Part shown: positions 37,180-47,019 of the stretch, piece after piece | How positions within the stretch are numbered: position 1 is the first letter of the stretch | How the letters are laid out: the number at the start of each line of letters is the position of its first letter | Program-made: the position numbers and the translations under genes | Notes under the pieces: generated by a model | Database searches by the model: none | Told to the model about the DNA's origin: nothing | What the model saw: the letters and a program-made list of their open reading frames with translations, nothing else | Origin: Candidatus Pelagibacter ubique HIMB140 | GTDB lineage: Bacteria > Pseudomonadota > Alphaproteobacteria > Pelagibacterales > Pelagibacteraceae | Assembly (NCBI RefSeq): GCF_025558165.1 | Contig: NZ_LAMZ01000001.1 | Span: 1,158,001 to 1,222,000, forward strand | DNA length: 64,000 bases | Direction: 5' to 3'

Positions 37180-38189
37180 AAATTTCTCGCTAAACTGAAA
37201 GATGTAAGTTTTTTAAGAATTTCTTTTTCTTTAGTATCCCTGAACACACTTAAAGAATTTGATGCTAAATTAATATAGTGCTGAGCTTTTTGGTAGCACT
37301 CATTTATAATCTTATATTTATTAATCAAAGATATAATATTATTAAAATCTTCTTTTGTTCTCTCTTTTTTATTAAATACTTCTTTTAGCTTATTTTTTTC
37401 ATTGTTTTCTAATTTTTGGTAAAGCAAGATTATCGGTAAAGTCACTTTTCCTTCAAAAAAATCTTTTCCTATTTTTTTTCCAAATAACTTTAATTCAGAA
37501 TTATAATCTAATGTGTCATCTGCAATTTGAAAAGTTAACCCTAAATTCCTTCCATAAAATTCTAGCGCATCCTTTTCTTTATTTTCTACTTCAGCTAAAA
37601 TTGCACCTACTTTTGTTGAAGCAGCAAATAGTTCTGCAGTTTTGGCAGAAATAATTTTTAGATATGTTTCTTCAAGCATATCAACTTCATTATTATGTTG
37701 TAGTTGTAATACTTCTCCCTGGGCAATTTTAGATGAAGTTGATGATAATAATTTTAATACCTCTAAGTTTCCATCTTCAACCATCATCTCAAAACATCTA
37801 CTTAAGAGATAATCTCCAATTAAAACCGAGGAATGATTGCTCCAAATTTTATTTAAAGTTTCTTTACCTCTTCTAATCTCACCTTCATCGATAACATCAT
37901 CATGCATCAAAGTTGCACTGTGAATAAGTTCTACACAAGCTGCTAAATTTACATCTCTTGAACCTTTTGAGTAACCACATAACTTAGCACTTCCTAATGT
38001 TAATAAAGCCCTTAGTCTTTTGCCACCAGTCTCTATATGATAATTAGTCATTTTTTGAACTAATTGAACATCACTAGTCAATTTGGATTTTATTCTTTCT
38101 TCAGTCAAAGCTAGTTTTTCTTCAACAGAATCCTTCAATTGGAAATATGAATTATTTATCTGGTTTTTAAGCTGTACTACAGTTCCCAT
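37176..38189 (-). CDS. ispB: Long-chain polyprenyl diphosphate synthase
   Basis: A 337-residue trans-prenyltransferase. GGKRLRALLTL and the first aspartate motif HDDVIDEGEIRRG are present; the second is QIADDTLDYNSE, followed by GKDFFEGKVTLPIILL. Small residues before the first Asp-rich motif (SATLMHDDV) fit a long product. It is likely to make the ubiquinone side chain (octa- or decaprenyl), with length not determinable here. Confidence 0.92.
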   Translation of the reverse strand: MGTVVQLKNQINNSYFQLKDSVEEKLALTEERIKSKLTSDVQLVQKMTNYHIETGGKRLRALLTLGSAKLCGYSKGSRDVNLAACVELIHSATLMHDDVIDEGEIRRGKETLNKIWSNHSSVLIGDYLLSRCFEMMVEDGNLEVLKLLSSTSSKIAQGEVLQLQHNNEVDMLEETYLKIISAKTAELFAASTKVGAILAEVENKEKDALEFYGRNLGLTFQIADDTLDYNSELKLFGKKIGKDFFEGKVTLPIILLYQKLENNEKNKLKEVFNKKERTKEDFNNIISLINKYKIINECYQKAQHYINLASNSLSVFRDTKEKEILKKLTSFSLARNF

Positions 38190-38235
38190 ATTAATTTTAA
38201 ATTAATATAAATAAGCTATATTTATTACTTATCAT

Positions 38236-38263
38236 TTGACGCACCTATTTCTTCAATTATAAG
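38236..38263 (+). promoter_or_regulatory. Candidate sigma-70 promoter for the S49 peptidase gene
   Basis: TTGACG (38236-38241), a 16-base spacer and TATAAG (38258-38263) lie about 40 bases before the ATG at 38304, in a 114-base divergent gap. A second TATAAT occurs at 38271 without a good -35. Confidence 0.4.
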
Positions 38264-38303
38264 TAGTCTTTATAATCAACTAAATATTCTGTAAGAGATA
38301 AAT

Positions 38304-39107
38304 ATGTTCTCCTTTTTAAAAAAGAAAAAAATTGTTTCACATATTAAATTAAATGGTGTCATTGGTAATGCTGGTAAATTTAAGCAAGGTATTGATTTTG
38401 CAGGACAGGAAGAAATTATTAAAAAAGCTTTTTCACTAAAAAAAGCTGCTGCAGTAGCAATATCAATCAATTCTCCAGGAGGTTCACCTGTACAGTCACA
38501 TTTAATTTATAGTTTTATTCGTCAGCAAGCTAAAAAAAGTAATAAGAAAGTTATTTTTTTTGCAGAAGATGTTGCTGCATCTGGGGGATATCTTATCTCA
38601 TGTGCTGGAGATGAAATTTATGCAAATTCAAGTTCAATTATTGGGTCTATAGGGGTTATATATTCATCATTTGGTTTTACTGAACTAATTAAGAAAATAG
38701 GTGTTGAGAGAAGGGTTCATACAGCTGGAAAGAACAAGAGCACACTAGATCCATTTATGGAAGAAAAGGAAGAAGATATTCAAAGACTTAAAAATATTCA
38801 ATTAGATTTACACCAAGATTTCATAAATGTTGTTGAAAAAAGTCGTGGAGCAAAATTAAATAAAACAGAAGTAGAATTATTTTCTGGTGAATTTTGGTCA
38901 GGTTCAAGAGCTATGAAATTAGGATTAATAGATGGCATAGGAGATGCACATGAAATCTTAAAAGAAAAGTATGGTGAAGATGTTGTAATTAAAAAATTTG
39001 AAAAAACAAAAGGGTGGTTAAGTCAAAAACTTTCATCTTCAAATCATATTGACCAATTTGCAAATATTTTAGATGAAAGATCAATCTGGCAAAGATATGG
39101 TTTCTAA
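38304..39107 (+). CDS. S49 family serine peptidase (SppA/SohB-like)
   Basis: A 267-residue ClpP-fold peptidase. [11 protein letters not shown], the nucleophile serine in [27 protein letters not shown] and the conserved [16 protein letters not shown] region are present. No hydrophobic membrane anchor is visible at the N-terminus ([18 protein letters not shown]), so it may be soluble or peripheral, unlike E. coli SppA. Relatives degrade signal peptides. It overlaps the glyQ start slightly and probably shares its transcript. Confidence 0.88.
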   Translation: MFSFLKKKKIVSHIKLNGVIGNAGKFKQGIDFAGQEEIIKKAFSLKKAAAVAISINSPGGSPVQSHLIYSFIRQQAKKSNKKVIFFAEDVAASGGYLISCAGDEIYANSSSIIGSIGVIYSSFGFTELIKKIGVERRVHTAGKNKSTLDPFMEEKEEDIQRLKNIQLDLHQDFINVVEKSRGAKLNKTEVELFSGEFWSGSRAMKLGLIDGIGDAHEILKEKYGEDVVIKKFEKTKGWLSQKLSSSNHIDQFANILDERSIWQRYGF

Positions 39108-39969
39108 ATCAAAAGAGAAAATTCTTACATTTCAAGATACAATTTTAAATCTTCAAAAGTTTTGGAGTAAAAAAGGATGTGTAGTTCTCCAACCTTATGA
39201 CATGGAAGTAGGAGCAGGCACATTTCATCCAGCAACGACATTGAGGTCATTAGGGGCTAAACCTTGGAAGACAGCATATGTGCAGCCATCAAGAAGACCC
39301 ACAGATGGAAGGTATGGAGATAATCCAAATAGACTTCAGCATTATTATCAATTTCAAGTTCTTATAAAACCTTCGCCTGAAAATATTAAAAAACTTTACC
39401 TCAATAGTTTATCATCTATAGGAATTGATCATTCAGATCATGATATTAGATTTGTAGAAGACGACTGGGAAAGTCCAACATTGGGTGCTGCTGGTCTTGG
39501 TTGGGAAGTATGGTGTGATGGTATGGAAATTACTCAATTTACTTATTTTCAACAGATGGCAGGATTTGAGTGCAAACCTGTTTCTGTAGAAATTACATAT
39601 GGATTAGAAAGAATATGCATGTTTATTCAGCAGCAAAAAAATGTCTACGATCTGTTATGGAATGATGATGGTGTAAAATATAAAGAAGTATTTCATCAAG
39701 CTGAGAGAGAATTTTCGGCATATAATTTTGAACATGCAAATGTAGAGTCACTTTTTAAAATGTTTGATATGCACGAGTTGGAAGCAAAGTCATTAGTTGA
39801 AAAAAAAATTTCACTACCAGCTTACGATCAATGTTTAAAAGCAAGTCATGTGTTTAATATATTAGATGCACGTGGAGCAATTAGCGTTGCTCAAAGAGCA
39901 GGATATATTGCAAGAATAAGAGATATTACAAAAGCAGCTGCTAGTATTTGGTTAGATAGTCAAAAATAA
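39097..39969 (+). CDS. glyQ: Glycine-tRNA ligase alpha subunit
   Basis: A 290-residue catalytic alpha chain of the bacterial alpha2beta2 GlyRS. It has [53 protein letters not shown] and the [10 protein letters not shown] motif. The frame also opens at ATG 39073, eight codons earlier; ATG 39097 (MVSKSKEKI) reduces the overlap with the peptidase gene to 11 bases and is preferred. Shares one base with glyS (TAATG). Confidence 0.95.
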   Translation: MVSKSKEKILTFQDTILNLQKFWSKKGCVVLQPYDMEVGAGTFHPATTLRSLGAKPWKTAYVQPSRRPTDGRYGDNPNRLQHYYQFQVLIKPSPENIKKLYLNSLSSIGIDHSDHDIRFVEDDWESPTLGAAGLGWEVWCDGMEITQFTYFQQMAGFECKPVSVEITYGLERICMFIQQQKNVYDLLWNDDGVKYKEVFHQAEREFSAYNFEHANVESLFKMFDMHELEAKSLVEKKISLPAYDQCLKASHVFNILDARGAISVAQRAGYIARIRDITKAAASIWLDSQK

Positions 39970-42035
39970 TGTCTGAATTTTTCTTAGAATTGTTTAGCGA
40001 GGAAATACCTTCAAATTTACAAAAAAATTTAAGAGAAAATTTACTAAAAAGTTTTAATGAATTTTTTTTAGAAAAATCTATTAAATTTAAAAAAAGTTCG
40101 TCTTACTCAACACCCAATAGGTTGTTAATTTTGTTTGAGGGGGTTGAAAAGAAGATAGTTTTAAAATCTGAGGAAATAAAAGGTCCGAGTACAAAGTCTC
40201 CGGATGCTGCGCTGGAGGGATTTGCGAGATCAAATGCTGTTTCAAAAAAAGAATTGTTTATAAAAAAAACAGATAAAGGTGAGTTCTATTTTTACAAAAC
40301 TATATCAAAAAAATTAGATACTCATACTTTATTAGAAGGAGCCATACCTCAAATACTGAATAAAATTCAATGGAAAAAATCAATGAAATGGTCAAATTAT
40401 GAACTATTATGGGGTAGGCCGTTAAAATCTATCTTATCCATCTTTGATAAAAAAAAACTAAATTTTAAATTTCATCATTTCATTTCATCTAACTCGACAT
40501 TTATAGATAAAGAATTTGAAGAAAAGAAAAAACTATTTTCAGACTTTAAAACATATAAAGATTTTTTTAAAAAAATGGATATACTTATCGATCACGCTGA
40601 GAGAAAAGATTTAATAGAAAAAAAATTCGATATTATTTTAAAAAAAAGAAATATAAATATTGACAGCAATCCCAAGCTTCTTCAGGAAGTAGTCGATTTA
40701 ACTGACCAACCTAACGTAATTGTTTGTGAATTTGATAAAAAATTTTTAAATATACCCAAAGAGATTTTAATACTAACCATGCAATATCACCAAAAGTATT
40801 TTCCTACTTTTGATAAAAAAGGAAACATTACAAATCAATTTTTGGTAGTAGCAAACAATAAAGATAAAAAAGGATTAATTAAACTAGGAAATGAAAGAGT
40901 AGTTGAAGCAAGATTAAGTGATGCAGAATTTTTCTGGCAGAAAGATAAAGCTCAAAACATGGTCAAAAAAATTTCTGATTTAAAATTAATGAATTATTTC
41001 AAAGGTCTCGGAAATTATTTTGATAAAGCTCAAAGAATGAGAAAGCTTGGTGCTAACATTTCTGACGAGTTATTAATTAGCAAAGAAAAAGTAGAATTAT
41101 CAGCATCTATAAGCAAAGTAGACTTGTTATCTGAATTGGTTGGTGAATTTCCAGAACTTCAAGGAATTATGGGAGGTTATTTTGCAAATGAGCAAGGTTT
41201 TGATAAAGAAATATCACTTGCTGTTAGTGAGCAATATTTACCCGTTGGATCTGGAACAAAAATTCCAAAAAAACCTTATAGCATTGCTTTATCCTTAGCT
41301 GACAAGATTGATACTTTAGTTGGATTTTTTGGTGTAAACCAAAAACCAACAAGTTCCAAGGATCCTTTTGCCTTAAGAAGATTAGCATCAGGGATTATTA
41401 GAATTATTATTGAAAATAAAAAAAATTTTAAAATTAGAGATTTAATAAATTATTCTTCAAGTTTGTATCAGGATCAAGGATTTGAATTTGAGAATAAATC
41501 TTTACAAAAAGAATTACAAGATTTTATATTAGAGAGATTAAAATATTATATGAAGGGGGAAAATATTCGAAACGATATAATACAAGCTTCAATAAGTTCT
41601 GCTAACTTAGATCAATCTGTAATTATTTTTAATAAAGCAAAAAATTTAAATAAAATAATAAATAAACAAAACGGAATAGATATTATTTCAAGCTATAAAA
41701 GAGCATCAAATATTCTAGAAAGTGAATTAAAAAAAGATAAAATTGAATTATCTAATACAACTGACCCTGGTATTTTTAAAACTGAACTTGAAAAAAATCT
41801 ATTTAAAAAAATTAATGAATTGAGGAAATATTTTTCAAGTCTTAATAATGATGAAAATTTTGTTCAAACATTGGACAATTTAGCAAGTATAAAAAGAGAG
41901 GTATTTGATTTTTTTGATAATGTAATTGTAAATGAGGATGATCTGGTAATTAGGAAAAATAGGCTAGAACTAATTCAAATGATGTGTAAAACATTCGACA
42001 ATTATGTTAATTTTTCTTTAATCGAGTCGAGCTAA
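39969..42035 (+). CDS. glyS: Glycine-tRNA ligase beta subunit
   Basis: A 688-residue beta chain. The N-terminal FFLELFSEEIPSNLQ and STPNRLLILFEG, the central HQKYFPTFDKKGN and FWQKDKAQ segments, and LADKIDTLVGFFGVNQKPTSSKDPFALRR are family signatures. The C-terminal helical part contacts the tRNA. Its stop overlaps the ppdK ATG by one base. glyQ-glyS-ppdK is a common alphaproteobacterial order. Confidence 0.96.
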   Translation: MSEFFLELFSEEIPSNLQKNLRENLLKSFNEFFLEKSIKFKKSSSYSTPNRLLILFEGVEKKIVLKSEEIKGPSTKSPDAALEGFARSNAVSKKELFIKKTDKGEFYFYKTISKKLDTHTLLEGAIPQILNKIQWKKSMKWSNYELLWGRPLKSILSIFDKKKLNFKFHHFISSNSTFIDKEFEEKKKLFSDFKTYKDFFKKMDILIDHAERKDLIEKKFDIILKKRNINIDSNPKLLQEVVDLTDQPNVIVCEFDKKFLNIPKEILILTMQYHQKYFPTFDKKGNITNQFLVVANNKDKKGLIKLGNERVVEARLSDAEFFWQKDKAQNMVKKISDLKLMNYFKGLGNYFDKAQRMRKLGANISDELLISKEKVELSASISKVDLLSELVGEFPELQGIMGGYFANEQGFDKEISLAVSEQYLPVGSGTKIPKKPYSIALSLADKIDTLVGFFGVNQKPTSSKDPFALRRLASGIIRIIIENKKNFKIRDLINYSSSLYQDQGFEFENKSLQKELQDFILERLKYYMKGENIRNDIIQASISSANLDQSVIIFNKAKNLNKIINKQNGIDIISSYKRASNILESELKKDKIELSNTTDPGIFKTELEKNLFKKINELRKYFSSLNNDENFVQTLDNLASIKREVFDFFDNVIVNEDDLVIRKNRLELIQMMCKTFDNYVNFSLIESS

Positions 42036-44695
42036 TGAAGAAACTCATATTAAACTTTAATTCGAAACAATCTAAAAGTATTAAAAATCCAAAAAATTTT
42101 TTAGGCGGGAAAGGTGCTAACCTTTCTGAAATGGGGAGGATGGGGTTGCCAGTTCCTCCTGGTTTTACAATATCTACTAAAGTCTGTGAGATTTTTTATA
42201 AAGATAAAAAAAAATTAAATAACAATTTAATTTCTCAAATTAAAAAAGAATTAAAAATTATTGAAAAAGATGTTTCTAAAAAATTTGGAGACCTAAAAAA
42301 TCCTTTGTTATTATCGGTTAGATCGGGTGCTAGAGTATCTATGCCAGGAATGATGGATACAATTCTCAATTTAGGTTTAAACGATAAAACAGTAAAGGCG
42401 TTAGCTTTGAAAACTTCCAATGGGCGATTTGCCAAAGACAGTTACAGAAGATTTATTCAAATGTATGGAAACGTTGTGATGGGTGTAGAGAGCTATCATT
42501 TTGAAGAATTAATTGAAAATTATAAATTAACAAAAGGTGTTTTGTTAGACACGGACTTAGATGAAAATGATTGGGATGGTTTAATTGAAGATTTTAAAAG
42601 AACAGTAAAAGAAAAAACGAAAAAAGAATTTCCTCAAGATGTATTTCAACAATTATTTGGAGCAATTAGTGCTGTATTTTTATCATGGGAAAGTAATAGA
42701 GCAAAAGTCTATAGAAAATTAAATCAAATACCAGCAGAATGGGGGACAGCAGTCAACGTTCAATCAATGGTTTTTGGTAATATGGGTGATGATTGTGCTA
42801 CTGGTGTTGTATTTACAAGAAATCCATCAGATGGATCAAATGAAATATATGGTGAGTACTTAATTAATGCACAAGGTGAGGACGTTGTTGCTGGTACAAG
42901 AACACCTCAATATATAACTAAGAAGGCAAGAAAAAATGCTAAAGTTGAAGAACCATCAATGGAAGAGTCTTTGCCAAAAGTTTTCAATGAATTAAAAAAA
43001 ATTTTAAAAAAATTGGAAAAACATTACAAAGATATGCAAGATGTAGAATTTACGGTTGAGAACAATAAACTGTGGATGCTTCAAACTAGATCGGGAAAAA
43101 GAACTGCTAAATCTGCGGTAAAGATTGCAGTAGATATGGTTAGGGAAAAATTAATATCAAAAAAAGAAGCAGTATTAAGAATTGATCCAAATTCTTTAGA
43201 CACACTTTTGCACCCTACGCTTGATGAAAAGAGTACAATCAATGTAATAGCAAATGGTTTGCCTGCATCTCCAGGAGCAGCAAGTGGGAAAGTGGTTTTT
43301 ACCTCAGAAGAAGCCGAAAGATTAAATTCGATGATGCAAGACACTATCTTAGTAAGAGTAGAAACATCACCTGAAGATATACAGGGAATGCATGCTGCAA
43401 AAGGAATTTTGACGGCCAGAGGAGGAATGACGAGTCATGCTGCAGTAGTTGCAAGAGGCATGGGAAGACCATGCGTATCTGGTTCAAGTGAAATTGATAT
43501 AAATTATGAGATGAAGACATTTAAAACATCTTCAATGGAAATTAAAGAAGGGGACGTCATTACCATAGATGGATCAACCGGTAGAATTATATCAGGAAGT
43601 GTGGCAACAGTTAAGCCAGAGATATCTGGAGATTTTTCCAAGATAATGACTTGGGCAGATAGTTTTAGAAAATTAAATATTAGAACAAATTCTGAAACAC
43701 CTAAGGATACCAAAACAGCAAAAGATTTTGGAGCTGAAGGAATTGGTCTTTGCAGAACAGAACACATGTTTTTTGATGAAGAAAGAATTTTATCAGTAAG
43801 GGAAATGATTTTATCAAAGACTAAAGAAGATAGATCAATTGCATTAAAAAAACTTTTACCTCATCAAAAAAAAGATTTTATAGAAATATTTAAAATTATG
43901 AGTGGATTGCCAGTTACAGTAAGATTGTTAGATCCACCTCTTCACGAGTTTTTGCCTCGAACAGATAAAGAAATTAATGAAGTTGCAAATATTGTTAAAC
44001 TTCCAGTAAAAGAAGTAGAATCTAGAATTGATGAATTGCATGAACAAAATCCCATGTTGGGTCATAGGGGATGTAGACTTGGAATATCTTTTCCTGAAAT
44101 ATATGAAATGCAATGTAGAGCAATATTTGAAGCTCTAGCAGAGCTCAAAAAAGAAAAAATTAGATCTGCTTTTCCAGAAATTATGGTCCCATTAGTATCT
44201 ACTGAAGCAGAAATAAAAATTATGAAAGATTTAGTAATTAGAATTGCAAGTGAAGTTCAAAAAGAGCATAAATTAAAAATTGAGTTTATGGTAGGTACGA
44301 TGATTGAGCTTCCTAGAGCGGCTATAAAAGCCAAAGATATTGCAAAACATGCTGAATTTTTTAGCTTTGGTACTAATGATTTAACTCAAACTACATTTGG
44401 AATAAGCAGAGATGATAGTGGAAAATTTTTAAATGATTATTTAGATAATAAAATTTTTTCAATTGATCCGTTTATTTCGATAGATGATGGAGTTGGAGAT
44501 TTAATCAAAATAGCCGTTGAAAAGGGAAAAAGTCAAAATAAAAATATTAAACTTGGAATTTGTGGAGAACACGGTGGTGATCCTAACAGTATTTTATTTT
44601 GCTCAAAAGCTGGATTAAATTACGTTTCTTGTTCTCCATACAGAGTTCCTGTAGCAAGATTGGCTGCTGCACAAGCCGAATTAAAAGAAAAATAG
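42035..44695 (+). CDS. ppdK: Pyruvate, phosphate dikinase
   Basis: An 886-residue three-domain enzyme interconverting pyruvate + ATP + Pi and PEP + AMP + PPi. It has the N-terminal ATP-grasp part (FLGGKGANLSEMGRMGLPVPPGFTIS, SVRSGARVSMPGMMDTILN), the phosphohistidine domain GGMTSHAAVVARGMGRPCVSG (~residues 469-488) and the C-terminal PEP barrel (GLCRTEHMFF, GTNDLTQTTFG, GICGEHGGDP). No pyruvate kinase gene appears in this window, so PPDK may serve glycolysis as well as gluconeogenesis. Confidence 0.97.
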   Translation: MKKLILNFNSKQSKSIKNPKNFLGGKGANLSEMGRMGLPVPPGFTISTKVCEIFYKDKKKLNNNLISQIKKELKIIEKDVSKKFGDLKNPLLLSVRSGARVSMPGMMDTILNLGLNDKTVKALALKTSNGRFAKDSYRRFIQMYGNVVMGVESYHFEELIENYKLTKGVLLDTDLDENDWDGLIEDFKRTVKEKTKKEFPQDVFQQLFGAISAVFLSWESNRAKVYRKLNQIPAEWGTAVNVQSMVFGNMGDDCATGVVFTRNPSDGSNEIYGEYLINAQGEDVVAGTRTPQYITKKARKNAKVEEPSMEESLPKVFNELKKILKKLEKHYKDMQDVEFTVENNKLWMLQTRSGKRTAKSAVKIAVDMVREKLISKKEAVLRIDPNSLDTLLHPTLDEKSTINVIANGLPASPGAASGKVVFTSEEAERLNSMMQDTILVRVETSPEDIQGMHAAKGILTARGGMTSHAAVVARGMGRPCVSGSSEIDINYEMKTFKTSSMEIKEGDVITIDGSTGRIISGSVATVKPEISGDFSKIMTWADSFRKLNIRTNSETPKDTKTAKDFGAEGIGLCRTEHMFFDEERILSVREMILSKTKEDRSIALKKLLPHQKKDFIEIFKIMSGLPVTVRLLDPPLHEFLPRTDKEINEVANIVKLPVKEVESRIDELHEQNPMLGHRGCRLGISFPEIYEMQCRAIFEALAELKKEKIRSAFPEIMVPLVSTEAEIKIMKDLVIRIASEVQKEHKLKIEFMVGTMIELPRAAIKAKDIAKHAEFFSFGTNDLTQTTFGISRDDSGKFLNDYLDNKIFSIDPFISIDDGVGDLIKIAVEKGKSQNKNIKLGICGEHGGDPNSILFCSKAGLNYVSCSPYRVPVARLAAAQAELKEK

Positions 44696-44705
44696 AGAGA
44701 GTTTT

Positions 44706-44912
44706 ATGAAGGGATACAGATTTATTACAGATGATGATACATCAAAATTTTGTCACCGTGTTACTGAGGCATTGTCAAATGGTTGGACTTTATATGGAGA
44801 GCCAAAAATGACATTTGATAAAAAGAGAGGTGTTATGCGTTGTGGACAAGCAGTAATAAAAAATTCACCTAAAAAAAAATACTCAAAAAAAATTAATTTA
44901 TCATCAATTTAA
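44706..44912 (+). CDS. DUF1737 domain protein
   Basis: A 68-residue protein: MKGYRFITDDDTSKFCHRVTEALSNGWTLYG matches DUF1737, a small family of unknown function, followed by a lysine-rich tail. It lies ten bases after ppdK and ends just before the 3' end of the convergent tmRNA gene. No catalytic motif is visible. Confidence 0.8.
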   Translation: MKGYRFITDDDTSKFCHRVTEALSNGWTLYGEPKMTFDKKRGVMRCGQAVIKNSPKKKYSKKINLSSI

Positions 44913-44915
44913 AGT

Positions 44916-45175
44916 AGGGGGCGTTCTGTTGCCAGGTGCCCCGGACCCCGTGCTTAATTAACTAAGTTAATTATGCAGCAAGTGCGTAACTTTCGTTAGC
45001 AATTATAAATTAGCCCGTTACGGTGGAACAATCCCGAACGAAAGAATAGCCTTTAGTCACCCGTCGATTCTAGTTCACCCCCGTAAGTTGTAATGGTGGA
45101 GGTGGTGGGTACTGCCCCCACGTCCGCAATGGTTATTACGAAATTCGTTTATCGTCGTAGTTGGAAATCCAACAT
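44916..45175 (-). ncRNA. ssrA: tmRNA, circularly permuted two-piece (alphaproteobacterial type)
   Basis: On the minus strand the acceptor piece comes first (5' end near 45173) and ends CACCTCCACCA with CCA at 45094-45096. An 11-base intervening segment (45083-45093) follows, then the coding piece starts GGGGGTGAA at 45082 and continues with ATCGACGGG as in one-piece tmRNAs. GGGGGTG pairs with CACCTCC, giving a G3-U pair, the alanine identity element. The tag frame is at 44971-45000. The 3' part GGGGCACCTGGCAACAGAACGCCCC (44917 onward) resembles the end of the alpha tmRNA family; the exact 3' end is approximate. tmRNA frees ribosomes stalled on broken mRNAs and tags the product for proteolysis. 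Confidence 0.93.
44971..45000 (-). other. tmRNA proteolysis-tag reading frame (ANESYALAA)
   Basis: Minus-strand codons GCT AAC GAA AGT TAC GCA CTT GCT GCA TAA encode ANESYALAA. The ALAA end is the classic degron read by ClpXP/ClpAP and FtsH. The frame begins at a GCT resume codon downstream of the coding-piece tRNA-like part, as expected. Confidence 0.92.
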
Positions 45176-45179
45176 TAAT

Positions 45180-45207
45180 AATATAAAAGTAATTACAATA
45201 GATTCAA
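45180..45207 (-). promoter_or_regulatory. Candidate sigma-70 promoter of the tmRNA gene
   Basis: On the minus strand TTGAAT (45202-45207), 16 bases, then TATATT (45180-45185). The expected start, about seven bases on, is near 45173, where the acceptor piece opens with the hairpin GTTGG-attt-CCAAC. The element lies directly in front of the thyX ATG on the other strand. Confidence 0.5.
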
Positions 45208-45215
45208 TAACAATC

Positions 45216-46163
45216 ATGAAATTAACAAAAGAACAATCAGAAGAAATAAAAAACCAGCAATCCCAAAGCAATCAAACTAAAAGAGTTACCGCTCCAGAGC
45301 TTGAAAAAATACTCTATGAAGCGCTGCCAGCATTAGATCATGGATTTGTAAGAGTAGTTGATTATATGGGTGATGACACGTCTATAGTTCAGTCAGCAAG
45401 AGTATCTTATGGAAAAGGGACAAAGCAAGTTTCAACAGATAAAGGTTTAATAAAATACTTGATGAGACATTGGCACAGCACGCCATTTGAAATGTGTGAA
45501 ATAAAATATCATATTAAACTTCCAATATTTATTGCAAGGCAGTGGATCAGACATAGAACTGCCAATGTAAATGAATACTCCGCAAGATATTCAATTTTAG
45601 ATAAAGAATTTTATTTACCTACTAAAGAAAATTTAGCAGCGCAATCTACTAGCAACCGACAAGGAAGAGGAGATGTCCTTGAAGGAAAACAAGCAGAAGA
45701 AGTTTTAGAACTTTTGAAAAGTGATGCAGAGAGAACTTATGACAATTATGAAACAATGCTTAATGAAAGATATGATGGTTCAACAATTGACGATAATAAA
45801 AAAGGATTAGCAAGAGAACTTGCAAGAATGAACCTAACATTAAATACTTATACCCAGTGGTATTGGAAAACTGATTTATTAAATTTAATGAACTTTTTAA
45901 GGTTAAGAGCTGATAGTCACGCTCAGTATGAAATTAGAGTTTATGCAGACATAATGTTGGATACAGTTAAAAAATGGGTACCGATAACTTATGATGCATT
46001 TATGGATTACAGAGTAGGAGGAACAGAGGTTTCTGCTAAGGGAAAAGTTATAATTCAAAAACTTATTAAAGGTGAAAATGTAGATGTTGAAAGCTCTGGT
46101 CTATCTAAAAGAGAATGGAATGAATTAATGGTTGCTTTTGATCTTAAAGATAAGTTGATTTAA
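45216..46163 (+). CDS. thyX: Flavin-dependent thymidylate synthase
   Basis: A 315-residue FAD enzyme making dTMP from dUMP with methylene-THF and NADPH. The ThyX signature is [43 protein letters not shown] and the late [20 protein letters not shown] are present. ATG 45216 ([10 protein letters not shown]) is the start; an open frame reaching back to 45093 runs antisense through the tmRNA acceptor piece and is not protein-like. No Shine-Dalgarno precedes the ATG. It overlaps mrp by 20 bases tail to tail. Confidence 0.96.
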   Translation: MKLTKEQSEEIKNQQSQSNQTKRVTAPELEKILYEALPALDHGFVRVVDYMGDDTSIVQSARVSYGKGTKQVSTDKGLIKYLMRHWHSTPFEMCEIKYHIKLPIFIARQWIRHRTANVNEYSARYSILDKEFYLPTKENLAAQSTSNRQGRGDVLEGKQAEEVLELLKSDAERTYDNYETMLNERYDGSTIDDNKKGLARELARMNLTLNTYTQWYWKTDLLNLMNFLRLRADSHAQYEIRVYADIMLDTVKKWVPITYDAFMDYRVGGTEVSAKGKVIIQKLIKGENVDVESSGLSKREWNELMVAFDLKDKLI

Positions 46164-46968
46164 TCTTCTCAGCAAAATCTAGATATATTTTTGAAATCTC
46201 ATGGTCTGGGTTTGACTCCACTATTGGTTTTCCTTGATCACCAGAATTTCCAACTTCGGGATTTATTGGTATTTCTCCTAAAAAATCTTTTTGAAATTCT
46301 TCTGCTGTTTTTTTTACTCCGCCTTCTCCAAAAATTTTGTACTTCTTTCCATCATCTCCAACAAAAAAACTCATGTTATCAACTAAACCTAAAATTTTAA
46401 CTCCAAGTTTATCAAACATTTTAATTCCTCTTTTTACATCTAAAAGAGCAACTTCTTGTGGAGTTGATACTATAATTGCACCATCCATTTTAATTTCTTG
46501 TGAAAAAGTTAATTGAGTGTCACCAGTTCCAGGAGGCATGTCAACAATTATAAAATCTAAATCTTTCCAATTAACCTTCTGAGTAAAAGTTTTAATTGCA
46601 CTCGTCACCATTGGACCACGCCAAATCATCGGAGTTTGCTGATCTGCCAAAAATCCAATTGACATACATTGAATGTCATATTTTGTTATGGGGTCTAATT
46701 TTTGACCATCACTTTTTGGCTTTTCATTAATATTAAACATTTTTGGAATTGAAGGGCCATAAATATCAGCATCTAACAATCCAACTTTGCATCCAACTTT
46801 TTTTAAAGCCAAGGCTAGATTCGTTGCAAATGTAGATTTACCTACACCACCTTTTGCACTCGAGATTGCAATAGTAAACTTAGTTCCTAGAATTGGATTT
46901 TTTGTAAAAACTCTAGGCTCCACCTTCTTTTTCATTGCGTCACTTAGTTCTGTCTTTTTATCTGACAT
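46144..46968 (-). CDS. mrp: Mrp/NBP35 family iron-sulfur carrier ATPase
   Basis: A 274-residue P-loop protein of the ApbC/Mrp type, thought to carry and deliver Fe-S clusters. It has the deviant Walker [52 protein letters not shown] and DNMSFF. The CxxC pair often seen near the C-terminus is not visible. ATG 46968 is preferred over 47019 because AAGGAT lies six bases upstream of it and the longer form would abut hflK. No N-terminal DUF59 domain is seen. Confidence 0.93.
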   Translation of the reverse strand: MSDKKTELSDAMKKKVEPRVFTKNPILGTKFTIAISSAKGGVGKSTFATNLALALKKVGCKVGLLDADIYGPSIPKMFNINEKPKSDGQKLDPITKYDIQCMSIGFLADQQTPMIWRGPMVTSAIKTFTQKVNWKDLDFIIVDMPPGTGDTQLTFSQEIKMDGAIIVSTPQEVALLDVKRGIKMFDKLGVKILGLVDNMSFFVGDDGKKYKIFGEGGVKKTAEEFQKDFLGEIPINPEVGNSGDQGKPIVESNPDHEISKIYLDFAEKIKSTYL

Positions 46969-46974
46969 AAAACT

Positions 46975-46980
46975 ATCCTT
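46975..46980 (-). promoter_or_regulatory. Shine-Dalgarno AAGGAT deciding the mrp start
   Basis: AAGGAT on the minus strand with a 6-base spacer before ATG 46966-46968. It argues for the shorter Mrp, leaving a 51-base divergent gap to hflK. Confidence 0.6.
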
Positions 46981-47019
46981 ACTTGTTTTTTGCCATAAAG
47001 ACACTATATACTTTGACAT

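Noticed and set aside
45093..45215. A 41-residue N-terminal extension of ThyX
   Set aside because: It is read antisense through the tmRNA acceptor piece, has no family similarity, and an ATG giving a normal ThyX start lies at 45216.
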